A stretch of 64,000 nt of DNA from Hyphomicrobiales bacterium (GCA_017305715.1 JAFKKG010000023.1:62001-126000), one strand, 5' to 3'. Positions 24,715-33,165 are shown, counted from the stretch's first letter. Notes: generated by a model not told the origin, from the letters alone. Program-made: numbers and translations.

Positions 24715-26232
24715 ATGTTGATCCCCATCGCCGACGTGCCGCGCTGGTTTGCCGAGCGCAAGCCAAAGGACACGATCGCCATCAGCCACGGCGCCGAGAC
24801 GCTGACCTGGCAACAGCTCGAGCGCAACGCCAATGCGCGCGCGCGGGCCTTTGCGGCCAGGGGCGTCAAGCCCGGCGATTTCGTCGCCATCGGGCTGCCC
24901 AACAGCAACGCCTTTTTCGAGACGACGTTCGCGGTGTGGAAATGCGGCGCGACGCCGACTTCGCTGACCTGGCGGTTGCCGCGCGGCGAGGCCGCCGCCG
25001 TGCTCGAAATCCTGAAACCTTCGCTGGTGGTCGGCGGCCAGCCGGACTGGAATGCGCCGAATGCGCTGCCGATCGATTTCATGCCGGAAGGTTTCTCCAC
25101 CGATCCGGTCGACAATCCGGTGGCGCGCTACTGGAAGGCGATGACCTCCGGCGGCTCGACCGGCCGGCCGAAGGTGATCCTCGACCACCGGCCCGCCGTG
25201 ATCGATACCAACGGCCCCGCCGCGCTCGGCATGCCGATCGGCGCATCATTGCTCAACCCCGGCCCGCTCTATCACAACGCCCCCTTCATCGTGTCGCATA
25301 CCGCACTGTTCCATGGCGGACGCGTCACCGGCCTCGTCAAATTCGACGCCGAGGAATGCCTGCGCCTGATCGAGGCGAGCCGCGTGCAGTTCGTCAATTT
25401 CGTGCCCACCATGATGCACCGGATCTGGGCGCTGCCGAACGAGGTGCGCAACCGCTATGACCTTTCCAGCTTGCAGATCGTGTTTCACATGGCTGCTCCG
25501 ATGCCGCCCTGGCTGAAGGAAAAATGGATCGAATGGCTGGGGCCCGAGCGCATCTATGAGCTCTATGGCGGCACCGAAGCGCAGGGCGCGTGCATCATTT
25601 CCGGCGTCGAATGGCTCGCCCACAAGGGGTCGGTGGGCAAGATCGCCGAGACCTCGCGCCTGCGCATCATCGGTGAGGACGGCAACGAGGTCCCGACCGG
25701 CGAGACCGGCGAGATCTATTTCCTGCCCAATGACGGCGCCGGCACCTCCTATCATTATCTCGGCGCCGAGCCGAAGCGCCGGTCCGACGGCTGGGAATCG
25801 CTCGGCGATATCGGCAGGCTGGACGCCGACGGCTATCTCTATCTCGGCGACCGCCTCGCCGACATGATCCTGCGCGGCGGCGCCAATATCTATCCGGCCG
25901 AGGTCGAAGCCGCGGTGAGCGTGCATCCCCTGGTGCGTTCCTGCGTGGCGGTCGGCCTGCCCGATCCGGAATTCGGACAGCGCGTGCATGCGATCCTCGA
26001 GCTTGGGCCCGACACCGACGCGCAGGCGGTTGCCGACGGCATGGCCGATTTCCTCGCCGACCTGCTCAGCCGCTACAAGCATCCGGAAAGTTTTGAAGCG
26101 GTGAGCGTCGGCCTGCGCGACGATTCCGGCAAGGTTCGCCGCACGTTGCTGCGCGACGAACGCGCCGCCTGGATGAAAGAGAACCGCGCGTTCCGGATCA
26201 TGCCGGCGGGGACGCGGGCCAAGGTAGAGTGA
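24715..26232 (+). CDS. Acyl-CoA synthetase (AMP-binding family)
   Basis: 505 residues from ATG 24715. The phosphate-binding loop TSGGSTGRPK is at residues 144-153, with ELYGGTEAQG as the adenine/acyl-binding motif, DGWESLGDIGRLDADGYLYL holding the ATP-ribose Asp, and DMILRGGANIYPAEVE in the C-terminal lid. The lid ends DSGKVRRTLLRDE, where Lys is usual at the catalytic position (GK). It activates a carboxylic acid with ATP and transfers it to CoA. The short length and WRLPRGEAAAVLE region suggest a bile-acid- or aromatic-type ligase group, but that is a guess. Isolated gene. Confidence 0.9.
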   Translation: MLIPIADVPRWFAERKPKDTIAISHGAETLTWQQLERNANARARAFAARGVKPGDFVAIGLPNSNAFFETTFAVWKCGATPTSLTWRLPRGEAAAVLEILKPSLVVGGQPDWNAPNALPIDFMPEGFSTDPVDNPVARYWKAMTSGGSTGRPKVILDHRPAVIDTNGPAALGMPIGASLLNPGPLYHNAPFIVSHTALFHGGRVTGLVKFDAEECLRLIEASRVQFVNFVPTMMHRIWALPNEVRNRYDLSSLQIVFHMAAPMPPWLKEKWIEWLGPERIYELYGGTEAQGACIISGVEWLAHKGSVGKIAETSRLRIIGEDGNEVPTGETGEIYFLPNDGAGTSYHYLGAEPKRRSDGWESLGDIGRLDADGYLYLGDRLADMILRGGANIYPAEVEAAVSVHPLVRSCVAVGLPDPEFGQRVHAILELGPDTDAQAVADGMADFLADLLSRYKHPESFEAVSVGLRDDSGKVRRTLLRDERAAWMKENRAFRIMPAGTRAKVE

Positions 26233-26247
26233 CGGGTCCGGGATAAA

Positions 26248-26637
26248 TCAAACTCTCGGCCTCGATAACGCATCCTTGCTTACAAAGAGGAGGCGCCGGC
26301 GAAAGGCCGTCGGACTCTCGGCAGTCAGTACCCCCTTGAGGGACTGCAGTCCACCGGCAAAGAACGGCTCATGAAGCCCGTTGCCATGGATTTCGCTCCA
26401 GTCCGGTATCGGCAACCCGTAAACGCGCGCAAGATGTTCCGCGACCGCGGCCACATAGGCATCATGCACGGCGTCGATGGAAGCTGGCTGTTTTTCAATC
26501 GCTTGCTGGCGCGAGTCTGCGTTCGCATAAAATGAATCGAGAAACTCCCGAAGCGACGGGTCGAACTTCTGCTCGCCCGCCTTGGCGCGACGGACCACCT
26601 CTTGCAGCGATTCTGGTTTTCTTCGGAACAGATTCAT
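26248..26637 (-). CDS. Hypothetical partner of the nucleotidyltransferase-like gene
   Basis: 129 residues from ATG 26637; its ATG overlaps the stop of the upstream gene (26634-27251) by four bases, so the two are translationally coupled. The protein has a charged helical N-terminus and a C-terminal part LPIPDWSEIHG, then PFFAGG, SPTAFRRRLLFVSKDAL. The pattern of a Pro-Trp followed by Pro-x-Phe and a terminal P.aF..R.lfV...L is one I associate with small proteins encoded beside DUF6036/AbiEii-like nucleotidyltransferases. No enzymatic motif is visible. A toxin-antitoxin pair is plausible but not shown. Confidence 0.7.
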   Translation of the reverse strand: MNLFRRKPESLQEVVRRAKAGEQKFDPSLREFLDSFYANADSRQQAIEKQPASIDAVHDAYVAAVAEHLARVYGLPIPDWSEIHGNGLHEPFFAGGLQSLKGVLTAESPTAFRRRLLFVSKDALSRPRV

Positions 26638-27251
26638 GGCGGGCCTGACGAAGGCGGGGTCTGATCGTTGGCGCCGTCAATTTCCAGATTTGAAAAAATC
26701 TCTTCCAATCCCAACCGCGTTTTGGGTTGAAGCATGTTTTGCGGATAGAATTTTCCGACCAACATGAGGGCTTCTTCGCTGTTCTTGATGCCTATTGCAC
26801 GAGCAAGAAGCTTGATGTCGTCAATGTCCGAATTCGTTTCAATACCCCCGACGCGCATCGCAAGACATTTCATCGCAAACAGGTATTCCGGCTTTGCCGT
26901 ATATACGCGTAGACCGGGCTGATCTTCCGTCGGATAGGTTTTGAACAAGGCCTTCACATCGGGGTCAGCGTCTCTGCGGCTGAGCCACCCTTTCACGCCG
27001 TCGTTCAACCAATTTTCGTCCCATGCGAACTCCCCGGCCATCTCCGCCGCCAACTTTTTGATGAAATCCTTGTTTCCCTCGAATACCGCATCGACGTCAC
27101 CGGTGTTGATCTGTCTGTTCAAGGTGAGCAGGAGGGCCGATCCGCCATAAATTGCGATTTCGACGGTACGACCGGCCGCAAATGCCCTCTGGCCAAGTTC
27201 GGCCAGCGCATGCTCCAAAGTTGCCCGATCGAAATTCTTGTTTTCACCCAT
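26634..27251 (-). CDS. Nucleotidyltransferase-like protein (DUF6036 / AbiEii-like)
   Basis: 205 residues from ATG 27251; GTG codons at 27257 and 27266 are alternatives. The N-terminal VEIAIYGGSALLLTLNRQ then INTGDVDAVFE follows the nucleotidyltransferase-fold pattern GGxA ... T.DVDA.F, with a single clear acidic pair, as in AbiEii-type and DUF6036 proteins. The C-terminal half is helical (YLFAMKCLAMRVGGIETNSD then IDDIKLLARAIGI), resembling the part that follows the catalytic domain in these families. Family members often act as toxins or phage-defence factors with a cognate small partner. The coupled downstream gene fits that arrangement. Confidence 0.72.
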   Translation of the reverse strand: MGENKNFDRATLEHALAELGQRAFAAGRTVEIAIYGGSALLLTLNRQINTGDVDAVFEGNKDFIKKLAAEMAGEFAWDENWLNDGVKGWLSRRDADPDVKALFKTYPTEDQPGLRVYTAKPEYLFAMKCLAMRVGGIETNSDIDDIKLLARAIGIKNSEEALMLVGKFYPQNMLQPKTRLGLEEIFSNLEIDGANDQTPPSSGPP

Positions 27252-27463
27252 GGTCACTTCTACCACAACTTATATACGATACGCTTGTAGCACGAAAGCA
27301 GCCGGCCGGGCCTCTTGGGTTGCGATTCCGGAAGGGCGAGCCGCCAGGTCCAGCGCGATCTGCGATCTCGATCCGCGGCTATTTCGCTGATATAATCCCA
27401 GCAAGGATTGATCTATCCGGGTTGCACGGCGTTGGTAACGGCGCAGCCGCATGGGAGACCTCG

Positions 27464-28435
27464 ATGCCCGCTTTGACCGAATGGAAAGTGCCGCCGGCCA
27501 ACCAGCCGCGCCAGGGCGATTACGCTTTCGACCTCGACCGCGCGCTGGCCTCGGTGGTCGGGCTGCATTCGATCATTCCAGCGGACGCCTTCAGCGCGGA
27601 GACGCTGGGCACCGAGCGCGCCGGCAATGGCGTGCTGATCGATGACGGCCTGGTGCTGACGATCGGTTATCTCATCACCGAAGCCGAAACCATCTGGCTG
27701 CATCTCGGCGACGGCCGCGTGATGCCCGGCCATCCGCTCGGCTTCGATTCCGAATCCGGCTTCGGCCTGGTGCAGGCGCTCGGACGCCCCGACATCGAAC
27801 CGCTGCCGCTCGGCTCGTCCGCCATGACGAAGATCGGCGACCGCGTCGTGCTCGGCGGCGCCGGCGGCCGCACGCGCTCGGTCGCGAGCCAGATCGCGGC
27901 AAAGCAGGAATTCGCCGGCTATTGGGAATATCTGCTGGACGAAGCGATCTTCACCCATCCCGCGCATCCGAACTGGGGCGGCACCGGGCTGATTTCCAAT
28001 CGCGGCGAATTGATCGGGATCGGGTCGCTGCAGCTTGAACGCGAGCGCGAGGGCAAGGCCGAACACGTCAACATGATCGTGCCGATCGACCTCCTGAAGC
28101 CGGTGCTCGACGATTTGCGCAAGTTCGGCCGCGTCAACAAGCCGGCGCGGCCGTGGCTCGGGATGTTCTCGACCGAGATCGACAATCGTGTGGTCGTGGT
28201 CGGCATCGCCGGCAAGGGCCCGGCGGCGCGCGCCGAAATCAAGACCGGCGACGTCATCCTCGCGGTCAATGGCGACAAGATCACCAGCCAGACCGGCTTC
28301 TACCGCAAACTCTGGTCGCTGGGGCCGGCCGGCGTCGACGTGCCGCTCACGGTCTATCATGAGGGCGTCACGTTTGATGTGGTGCTGACCTCGGTCGATC
28401 GCGCCAAGCTGCTGAAAGCGCCGAGACTTCATTAG
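27464..28435 (+). CDS. HtrA-like trypsin-fold PDZ protein lacking the catalytic triad
   Basis: 323 residues from ATG 27464 with GGGAG upstream. The first 215 residues align with the HtrA/DegP protease fold (GNGVLIDDGLVLTIGYLI, IGDRVVLGGAGG, NRGELIGIGSLQ), followed by one PDZ domain (PWLGMFSTEI ... IKTGDVILAVNGDKI). All three catalytic positions are changed: the His site is Tyr69 (LTIGYLI), the Asp site Gly99 (SESGFGLVQ) and the Ser site Gly172 (NWGGTG). There is no signal peptide. It therefore cannot work as a classical serine protease and may be a scaffold or chaperone. Compare the intact DegP at 43743-44858. It is followed by an esterase gene on the same strand. Confidence 0.85.
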   Translation: MPALTEWKVPPANQPRQGDYAFDLDRALASVVGLHSIIPADAFSAETLGTERAGNGVLIDDGLVLTIGYLITEAETIWLHLGDGRVMPGHPLGFDSESGFGLVQALGRPDIEPLPLGSSAMTKIGDRVVLGGAGGRTRSVASQIAAKQEFAGYWEYLLDEAIFTHPAHPNWGGTGLISNRGELIGIGSLQLEREREGKAEHVNMIVPIDLLKPVLDDLRKFGRVNKPARPWLGMFSTEIDNRVVVVGIAGKGPAARAEIKTGDVILAVNGDKITSQTGFYRKLWSLGPAGVDVPLTVYHEGVTFDVVLTSVDRAKLLKAPRLH

Positions 28436-28473
28436 GCTTCAACAAGACCTCACCAAGAAGCAGGGGATGCGCG

Positions 28474-29562
28474 ATGAGCGAGGCCGTGGTGGACGACATC
28501 GTGGCCGTGCTGCCGCCGCTCCTGCAATCGCTCGAAGCGCTCGGCTTCGTCGCGCGTCACCTGAACCCGCCGGATTTTGGCCGCGTGATGGCGGCCGCCG
28601 GCACGCCGGACGACGCGCTGCGCGCGGAGCGCCCGCGGCTGGCAAAGTGGCCCGCGGAATTTAGCGAGATCAGGACCGCGCTCGAGACGGCCAGCGATTC
28701 GGCGCTCGCGGCCTTCGCGGGGCTGCGCGAAGTGCAGAACGGCCATGGCGATCTCGTCAGCGTGTTCCGGGCCTTGCGCCATTCGCCGCGCGCCCAGGAA
28801 GCGCTCTATCCGTTGGTCGCGAAATTGCCGCCGGTCAGCGAATTCTTCGTCGAGCCGTCGCTGCGCGAGGATCCCGATCTCGCCGCAAGACTGGCGCAGC
28901 CGGCCAACGACGACACCGGCATCTTTCACGACCACAACGAGCCCGGCAGCCGCGGCGGCTTCTCGCTCTACGTGCCGGAATATTACACGCCCGATCGCGC
29001 ATGGCCGCTGGTGATGGCGTTGCATGGCGGCAGCGGCAATGGCCGCGGTTTCCTGTGGAGCTGGCTGCGCGACGCCCGCAGCCACGGCGCCATCCTCGTT
29101 GCGCCGACGGCGACGGCCAACGCTTCGAACAGCAAAACGACCTGGGCGCTGATGGGCGATGATACCGATACGCCGAACCTGATGCGCATTCTCGAAAGCG
29201 TGCGCTCGCGCTGGAACGTCGACGCCTCAAAGATGCTGCTGACCGGCATGAGCGACGGCGGCACGTTCTGCTATGTCAGCGGGCTCGAAAGCGCCTCGCC
29301 CTTCACCCATCTCGCGCCGGTTTCGGCGACCTTTCATCCGCTGATGGCCGAGATGGCCGACGCCGACCGCCTGCGCGGCCTGCCGATCTACCTCGTGCAC
29401 GGCAAGCTCGACTGGATGTTCCCGGTGCAGGTGGCGCGGCAGACGCAGCAATTATTGTCGGCCGCCGGCGCCAATGTGACCTATCGCGAACTCGACGATC
29501 TCAGCCACACCTATCCGCGCGAGATGAACGCGCCGATGCTGGCGTGGCTACGGGGCGGATGA
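28474..29562 (+). CDS. Phospholipase/carboxylesterase-like alpha/beta hydrolase
   Basis: 362 residues from ATG 28474. An N-terminal helical region of about 140 residues precedes the hydrolase core: WPLVMALHGGSGNGRGFLWSW with the oxyanion HGG, the nucleophile elbow TGMSDGGTFC, and YLVHGKLDWMFPV with the acid, followed by DLSHTYP with the His. These features fit the phospholipase/carboxylesterase and esterase-PHB depolymerase-like group. The N-terminal extension is not recognised. It follows the HtrA-like gene by 38 bases and may be cotranscribed. No signal peptide. Confidence 0.82.
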   Translation: MSEAVVDDIVAVLPPLLQSLEALGFVARHLNPPDFGRVMAAAGTPDDALRAERPRLAKWPAEFSEIRTALETASDSALAAFAGLREVQNGHGDLVSVFRALRHSPRAQEALYPLVAKLPPVSEFFVEPSLREDPDLAARLAQPANDDTGIFHDHNEPGSRGGFSLYVPEYYTPDRAWPLVMALHGGSGNGRGFLWSWLRDARSHGAILVAPTATANASNSKTTWALMGDDTDTPNLMRILESVRSRWNVDASKMLLTGMSDGGTFCYVSGLESASPFTHLAPVSATFHPLMAEMADADRLRGLPIYLVHGKLDWMFPVQVARQTQQLLSAAGANVTYRELDDLSHTYPREMNAPMLAWLRGG

Positions 29563-29643
29563 CAGGACAAGGACGGTTGACGCGTCACCGGGCATGGAAC
29601 CTTCGCCGCCGCACCGCGTTGTCGGGGATCATTGGAGGTTGTC

Positions 29644-29850
29644 ATGCGAACGTTTTTCGGAATGATCCTGGGCGCGCTGCTGCTGACCGCGGGCGTTTAC
29701 GTCTATGATTCGATGAACACGTCCAGCGTGGCGAACGGTCAGGTCGCGCAGGCCAACCGCACCATCGTCAATTGGGATGTCGCGGCGACTGACTGGAACG
29801 CGCTGAAGACGCGCGCCCATCAGGAGTGGACCAGGATCGCGTCGAAGTAG
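29644..29850 (+). CDS. Small membrane-anchored hypothetical protein
   Basis: 68 residues from ATG 29644; GGAGG at 29634-29638 clearly selects this start over one at 29632. One N-terminal hydrophobic helix, FFGMILGALLLTAGVYVYD, is followed by a polar part ending TDWNALKTRAHQEWTRIAS. No domain known to me. It has its own strong terminator just downstream. Confidence 0.7.
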   Translation: MRTFFGMILGALLLTAGVYVYDSMNTSSVANGQVAQANRTIVNWDVAATDWNALKTRAHQEWTRIASK

Positions 29851-29877
29851 TCAGGCGTCCAGTTGTGCGGGAAATCG

Positions 29878-29910
29878 GAGCGCCCTCGTCACCGACGAGG
29901 GCGCTCTTTT
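29878..29910 (+). terminator. Strong intrinsic terminator
   Basis: A perfect 13-bp stem, GAGCGCCCTCGTC (29878-29890) and GACGAGGGCGCTC (29894-29906), with loop ACC and TTTT following. It closes the small gene at 29644 and, being symmetrical, may also serve the convergent DsbA-like gene. Confidence 0.9.
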
Positions 29911-29922
29911 GCATTTGACGGA

Positions 29923-30603
29923 TCAGTTGGCCGCTTTCGCCTTCCGCGCGTCCTTGATGACCAGTTCGAACTCCGCCATGGTCAGGATGCCGGGGATCCG
30001 GAATTTGCCGACGATAAAGGACGGCGTGCCGCGGAAGCCGAAGGCTTCGGCCTGCGCGTTGTTGCGGGCGAGGATCGCGTCGATCGCCTTGGCATTGGTG
30101 GCAAGGTCGCGATTGAGGCGGTCCATGTCGATGCCTTTCTCCACGAGCAATTCGCGGGCACGCGCCTCGGTCAGCCGCGAGCTGACGCCGATCATCGCTT
30201 CGTGCGCCTGCATGAACTTGTCCTGGTATTTGGCAGCCAACGCGAAGCGCGCCGTGATCTTGGAGACGTCGCCGAGGATCGGCCAGTCCTTCAGCACCAT
30301 GCGGACCTTGCCGTCATCCTGCACGACCTGGGCGAGTTCGGGCGCGAGCTTGCGGCAATAGGGACAATTATAGTCGAACCATTCGACGATGCTGATGTCG
30401 CCATCGGGGTTGCCACCCGCGGGAATATCGGGGTCGCGCAGCACCAGCGCCTCGGTCAGCACCGCGTCGGCGGCGGCCTGTGCGAAGGCGGTGCGCGGCA
30501 GGCCTGCAGCGCCCAACAGGCCAACGCCCGCGCCGAGCAGCCCCAGCGCCTCGCGCCGGCTATGTCCCGGATTGATTCCGGCTGTGTTCTTCGATCGGTT
30601 CAT
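29923..30603 (-). CDS. DsbA family thiol:disulfide oxidoreductase with Tat-type signal
   Basis: 226 residues from ATG 30603; a TTG at 30630 is a poorer alternative. The N-terminus contains SRREALGLLGAGVGLLGAA ending PRTAFAQ, a twin-arginine-like export signal. The thioredoxin fold has WFDYNCPYCRKLAPEL with CPYC at 80-83 and the cis-Pro region FRGTPSFIVGKFRIPG. It would introduce or repair disulfides in exported proteins. The dsbB gene for its usual reoxidation partner type is at 35336-35884, not adjacent. A TauE permease gene starts upstream on the same strand, 32 bases away, so they likely share a transcript. Confidence 0.9.
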   Translation of the reverse strand: MNRSKNTAGINPGHSRREALGLLGAGVGLLGAAGLPRTAFAQAAADAVLTEALVLRDPDIPAGGNPDGDISIVEWFDYNCPYCRKLAPELAQVVQDDGKVRMVLKDWPILGDVSKITARFALAAKYQDKFMQAHEAMIGVSSRLTEARARELLVEKGIDMDRLNRDLATNAKAIDAILARNNAQAEAFGFRGTPSFIVGKFRIPGILTMAEFELVIKDARKAKAAN

Positions 30604-30635
30604 CAGGGTTCTTTCGGCGGTCGCATCCAACCGCT

Positions 30636-31424
30636 CTACGTCCAGAATTGGGATATGTTACGCGCCAGCATATAGAGCGCCACCGCAATAATGACCACGG
30701 CGAACACAATGTTGAGGGCGCCGCGCCGCTCGGCGAGGTGGCGCGCGGCCCGCGTACCGCCCAAACCGCCCGCGATGCCGCCGGCCACGAACAATCCGGC
30801 CAGCGCCCAGGAAATGAGGCCGGACCAGGCATAGCTTGCGGCGGTGGTCATCCCGAACGCGGTGACGGCGACCAGCGAGGAACTCACCGCATTCATGATC
30901 GGCATCCCCGTCGCCAGCATCAGCGCCGGCACGATCAGGAAGCCGCCGCCAATGCCGAAGAAACCCGACAGCGTCCCGGTCGCGAGGCCAAGGCCGACGA
31001 TCGCCGGCATGTTGGCCATCGATATTTTGACATCCGGCAATCCGACCCGCGACCGCGTCTTCAACATGAGAAGTGCGATCACGATCATGACCAGTGCAAA
31101 CAGCGCCAGCAATCTCTGGCCATCGACCATCTTGCCGAGGATCGATCCACCGAACGCGCCGAGCATGCCGGCGGCGGCAAACACCAGCGCGCAGGACCAC
31201 ACCACCGTGCCACCGCGCGCATGGTTGGAGAGATTGACCGCGGCGTTCGCGGCGACCGCAATCGCGCTGGTGCCGATCGCGACGTGCGGTTCGGGCACGC
31301 CGACCACATAGACCATCAGCGGCACCGCCAGGATCGATCCGCCGCCGCCGACCAGGCCAAGCGAAAACCCGACCAGCGCCCCGGACGCCAGTCCCAGCAC
31401 GCTTTGCGCCGCGGAGATGATCAA
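30636..31424 (-). CDS. TauE/SafE family membrane transporter
   Basis: 262 residues from ATG 31424 with about eight membrane helices. The two-fold signature is clear: GFSLGLVGGGGSILAVPLMV in the first half and GTLSGFFGIGGGFLIVPALM in the second. It is followed by ISWALAGLFVAGGIAGGLGG and a short polar loop. Members transport sulfite or organosulfur anions or are of unknown substrate. The gene is 32 bases upstream of the exported DsbA-like gene on the same strand; a shared role in sulfur or thiol chemistry of the envelope is conceivable but unproven. Confidence 0.9.
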   Translation of the reverse strand: MIISAAQSVLGLASGALVGFSLGLVGGGGSILAVPLMVYVVGVPEPHVAIGTSAIAVAANAAVNLSNHARGGTVVWSCALVFAAAGMLGAFGGSILGKMVDGQRLLALFALVMIVIALLMLKTRSRVGLPDVKISMANMPAIVGLGLATGTLSGFFGIGGGFLIVPALMLATGMPIMNAVSSSLVAVTAFGMTTAASYAWSGLISWALAGLFVAGGIAGGLGGTRAARHLAERRGALNIVFAVVIIAVALYMLARNISQFWT

Positions 31425-31532
31425 GATGGAAGACTCATATGCACGGCGGGACCATAGAATAAACTTCTATGGACCGCCATGGCTGCAGCACAAACCTGCA
31501 CTGCAACAGCGATGTACGGCCGCATTCCGCCA

Positions 31533-32021
31533 TCAGGCGGGCGCGACCGCCTTGTTCTGCAACGGCGCGCTGGCGCGGCGCGGCAGCGCCATCAGCGTAC
31601 CGGTCATGGTCGCGACCAGGGTCTCGTTGCCGTCCTCGTCGGCATAGGCTCGGGCTTCGCACACGGTCAGCGTGCGACCGGGCTTGACGACGCTGCCGCG
31701 GAACGCAAAGCGCTGGCCGCGGGCGGGTGCCAGCAGGTTGGTCTTGAACTCCACGGTCAGGATGTCCGATCCCGCGGGCATCAGCGTAAAGGCGGCAATG
31801 CCGCAGGCGCTGTCGAGCCCGGCGGTGATGATCCCGGCATGAACAAAACCGTTCTGCTGGGTGAGATCAGCCGAATAGGCCATCGCCAGTTCGACCTCGC
31901 CCGGCTCCAGCCGCGCGATCGAAATGCCGAGCGTGCGCATCGCGCACTGCCGCTCGAACGTATCGGTAGCGATGTGGCGATAGTCCGGATTTTTCGGCTC
32001 GAAACGCGGCGTTCCGCTCAT
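31533..32021 (-). CDS. PaaI family hotdog-fold thioesterase
   Basis: 162 residues from ATG 32021, overlapping the stop of the upstream thioesterase gene by four bases. The hotdog core contains FVHAGIITAGLDSACGIAAF, the PaaI motif HxGxxxxxxDxA, then ILTVEFKTNLLAPARG and the final strand pair RTLTVCEARAYADEDG. Such enzymes hydrolyse acyl-CoA thioesters, often phenylacetyl-CoA-type or other aromatic esters. Two thioesterases of different subfamilies in one operon under one TetR regulator suggest clearing of a toxic or dead-end acyl-CoA. Confidence 0.9.
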   Translation of the reverse strand: MSGTPRFEPKNPDYRHIATDTFERQCAMRTLGISIARLEPGEVELAMAYSADLTQQNGFVHAGIITAGLDSACGIAAFTLMPAGSDILTVEFKTNLLAPARGQRFAFRGSVVKPGRTLTVCEARAYADEDGNETLVATMTGTLMALPRRASAPLQNKAVAPA

Positions 32022-32452
32022 GCCGGCACCGCCTCGGTCGGGCTGAGATGCCTGAGCGCGATATTGCGGATCTCAGGCGCGAACGGCATCGATTGGTGGG
32101 CCTGCCGGTCCAGGTGCACGGCGGTGATTTCACAGGTCGCCGATATCTCGCGGGTTTCGCCGTTGCGCATCTCGTGCCGAAAGCGGATCGACCTGTCGCG
32201 AATTTCCAGCAGCGTGCTCTTGACCTCGACGATGTCGCCGGCGAACAGTTCGCGCTTGTAGCTGATGTTCTGCTGCACGCCGGCCATGCCACGGCCGGAT
32301 TCGCGCAAATAGGACGGCGTCAGCCCGAGCCGTGCGAACATATTCCAGTTCGCTTCGTCGAATTTGCCGACATACCACATGATGTTCATGTGCCCGACAT
32401 GATCGCATTGCCAAGGATAGACCGTGCCGCGATAGGTCGCGTCCGTCTCCAT
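32018..32452 (-). CDS. YbgC/FcbC-type acyl-CoA thioesterase (4HBT)
   Basis: 144 residues from ATG 32452. The N-terminal TVYPWQCDHVGHMNIMWYV holds the conserved Asp of 4-hydroxybenzoyl-CoA thioesterase-type hotdog enzymes (D in CDHVGHMN). YLRESGRGMAGVQQNISYK and LFAGDIVEVKSTLLEI follow as the family's central strands. It is the first gene of a two-gene operon divergent from the TetR gene at 32550, with two strong palindromes in the 97-base gap. Confidence 0.9.
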   Translation of the reverse strand: METDATYRGTVYPWQCDHVGHMNIMWYVGKFDEANWNMFARLGLTPSYLRESGRGMAGVQQNISYKRELFAGDIVEVKSTLLEIRDRSIRFRHEMRNGETREISATCEITAVHLDRQAHQSMPFAPEIRNIALRHLSPTEAVPA

Positions 32453-32475
32453 CGTTTGCTCCCGCTTTTTGATTT

Positions 32476-32495
32476 TTGATACGGTAGCGTATCAA
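32476..32495. promoter_or_regulatory. Palindromic operator 1 (thioesterase / TetR gap)
   Basis: TTGATACGGTAGCGTATCAA: arms TTGATACG and CGTATCAA are exact inverted repeats around GTAG. It is 24 bases from the start of the thioesterase gene on the minus strand. Confidence 0.8.
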
Positions 32496-32513
32496 GGCAG
32501 CGGCAGGTTAGCA

Positions 32514-32527
32514 ATACGGTACCGTAT
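32514..32527. promoter_or_regulatory. Palindromic operator 2 (thioesterase / TetR gap)
   Basis: ATACGGTACCGTAT is a perfect 14-bp palindrome sharing the ATACGGTA / CGTAT core with operator 1. The two centres are 35 bases apart. It lies 22 bases before the TetR ATG at 32550. Confidence 0.8.
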
Positions 32528-32549
32528 CAAGAATCGGTGAGGCGCTGAC

Positions 32550-33122
32550 ATGACCGACGGCAAGAGCGAAAACCGCAAAAGCGAAACCTGGATCGAGGCC
32601 GGTTTGGCGGAAATGGCGCGAACCGGCATCGAGGGCGTGCGGGTCGAGGTGCTGGCGAAGAATCTCGGCGTCACCAAGGGCGGTTTCTATCGGCGCTTCC
32701 GTGATCGCGCGGCGCTGCTGGAAGGCATGCTGCAAAACTGGCGCGCCGGGCGCATCGCCGCGATCGAAAGGCAGACCAGCCTCGACGGCGCCACGGCCCG
32801 CGAACGCTTGCGGGCGCTGATCGCGCTTTATTCGGAGCGGATGAATACCGAGGGCATGGCGGTGGAACTGGCGATCCGGCAGTGGGCGCGGTCCGATGAG
32901 GCGGCCGCCACAGCCGTCGCCGGCGTCGACGCCGCGCGCCTGCAAAATGTCGGACAGCTCTACCGCGCGGCGGGGTTGCCGGCGGAGGCAGCCGACGCGC
33001 AGGCGTTCCTGTTCTACTGCTTCATCTTCGGCCAGAGCCTGCTGTTCCTCGAACGCGGCCCGCGCAAGCGCGCGCAGCTGATCGCAAAATCAGCCGAGAA
33101 GCTGTTGGAGGAGGAGAAATAG
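32550..33122 (+). CDS. TetR family regulator of the thioesterase operon
   Basis: 190 residues from ATG 32550. The helix-turn-helix is GIEGVRVEVLAKNLGVTKGG followed by FYRRFRDRAALLEGML (about residues 28-65). The rest is a compact all-helical ligand domain ending AQLIAKSAEKLLEEEK. It is divergent from two thioesterase genes, with two GATACGGTA-type palindromes in the gap, each suited to a repressor dimer. Acyl-CoA or an aromatic acid is a likely ligand class given the targets; this is inference. Confidence 0.9.
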   Translation: MTDGKSENRKSETWIEAGLAEMARTGIEGVRVEVLAKNLGVTKGGFYRRFRDRAALLEGMLQNWRAGRIAAIERQTSLDGATARERLRALIALYSERMNTEGMAVELAIRQWARSDEAAATAVAGVDAARLQNVGQLYRAAGLPAEAADAQAFLFYCFIFGQSLLFLERGPRKRAQLIAKSAEKLLEEEK

Positions 33123-33165
33123 GCGCGACCGGACGAACGGCCGCGCCCATGGCCTTGGTGCGGGA

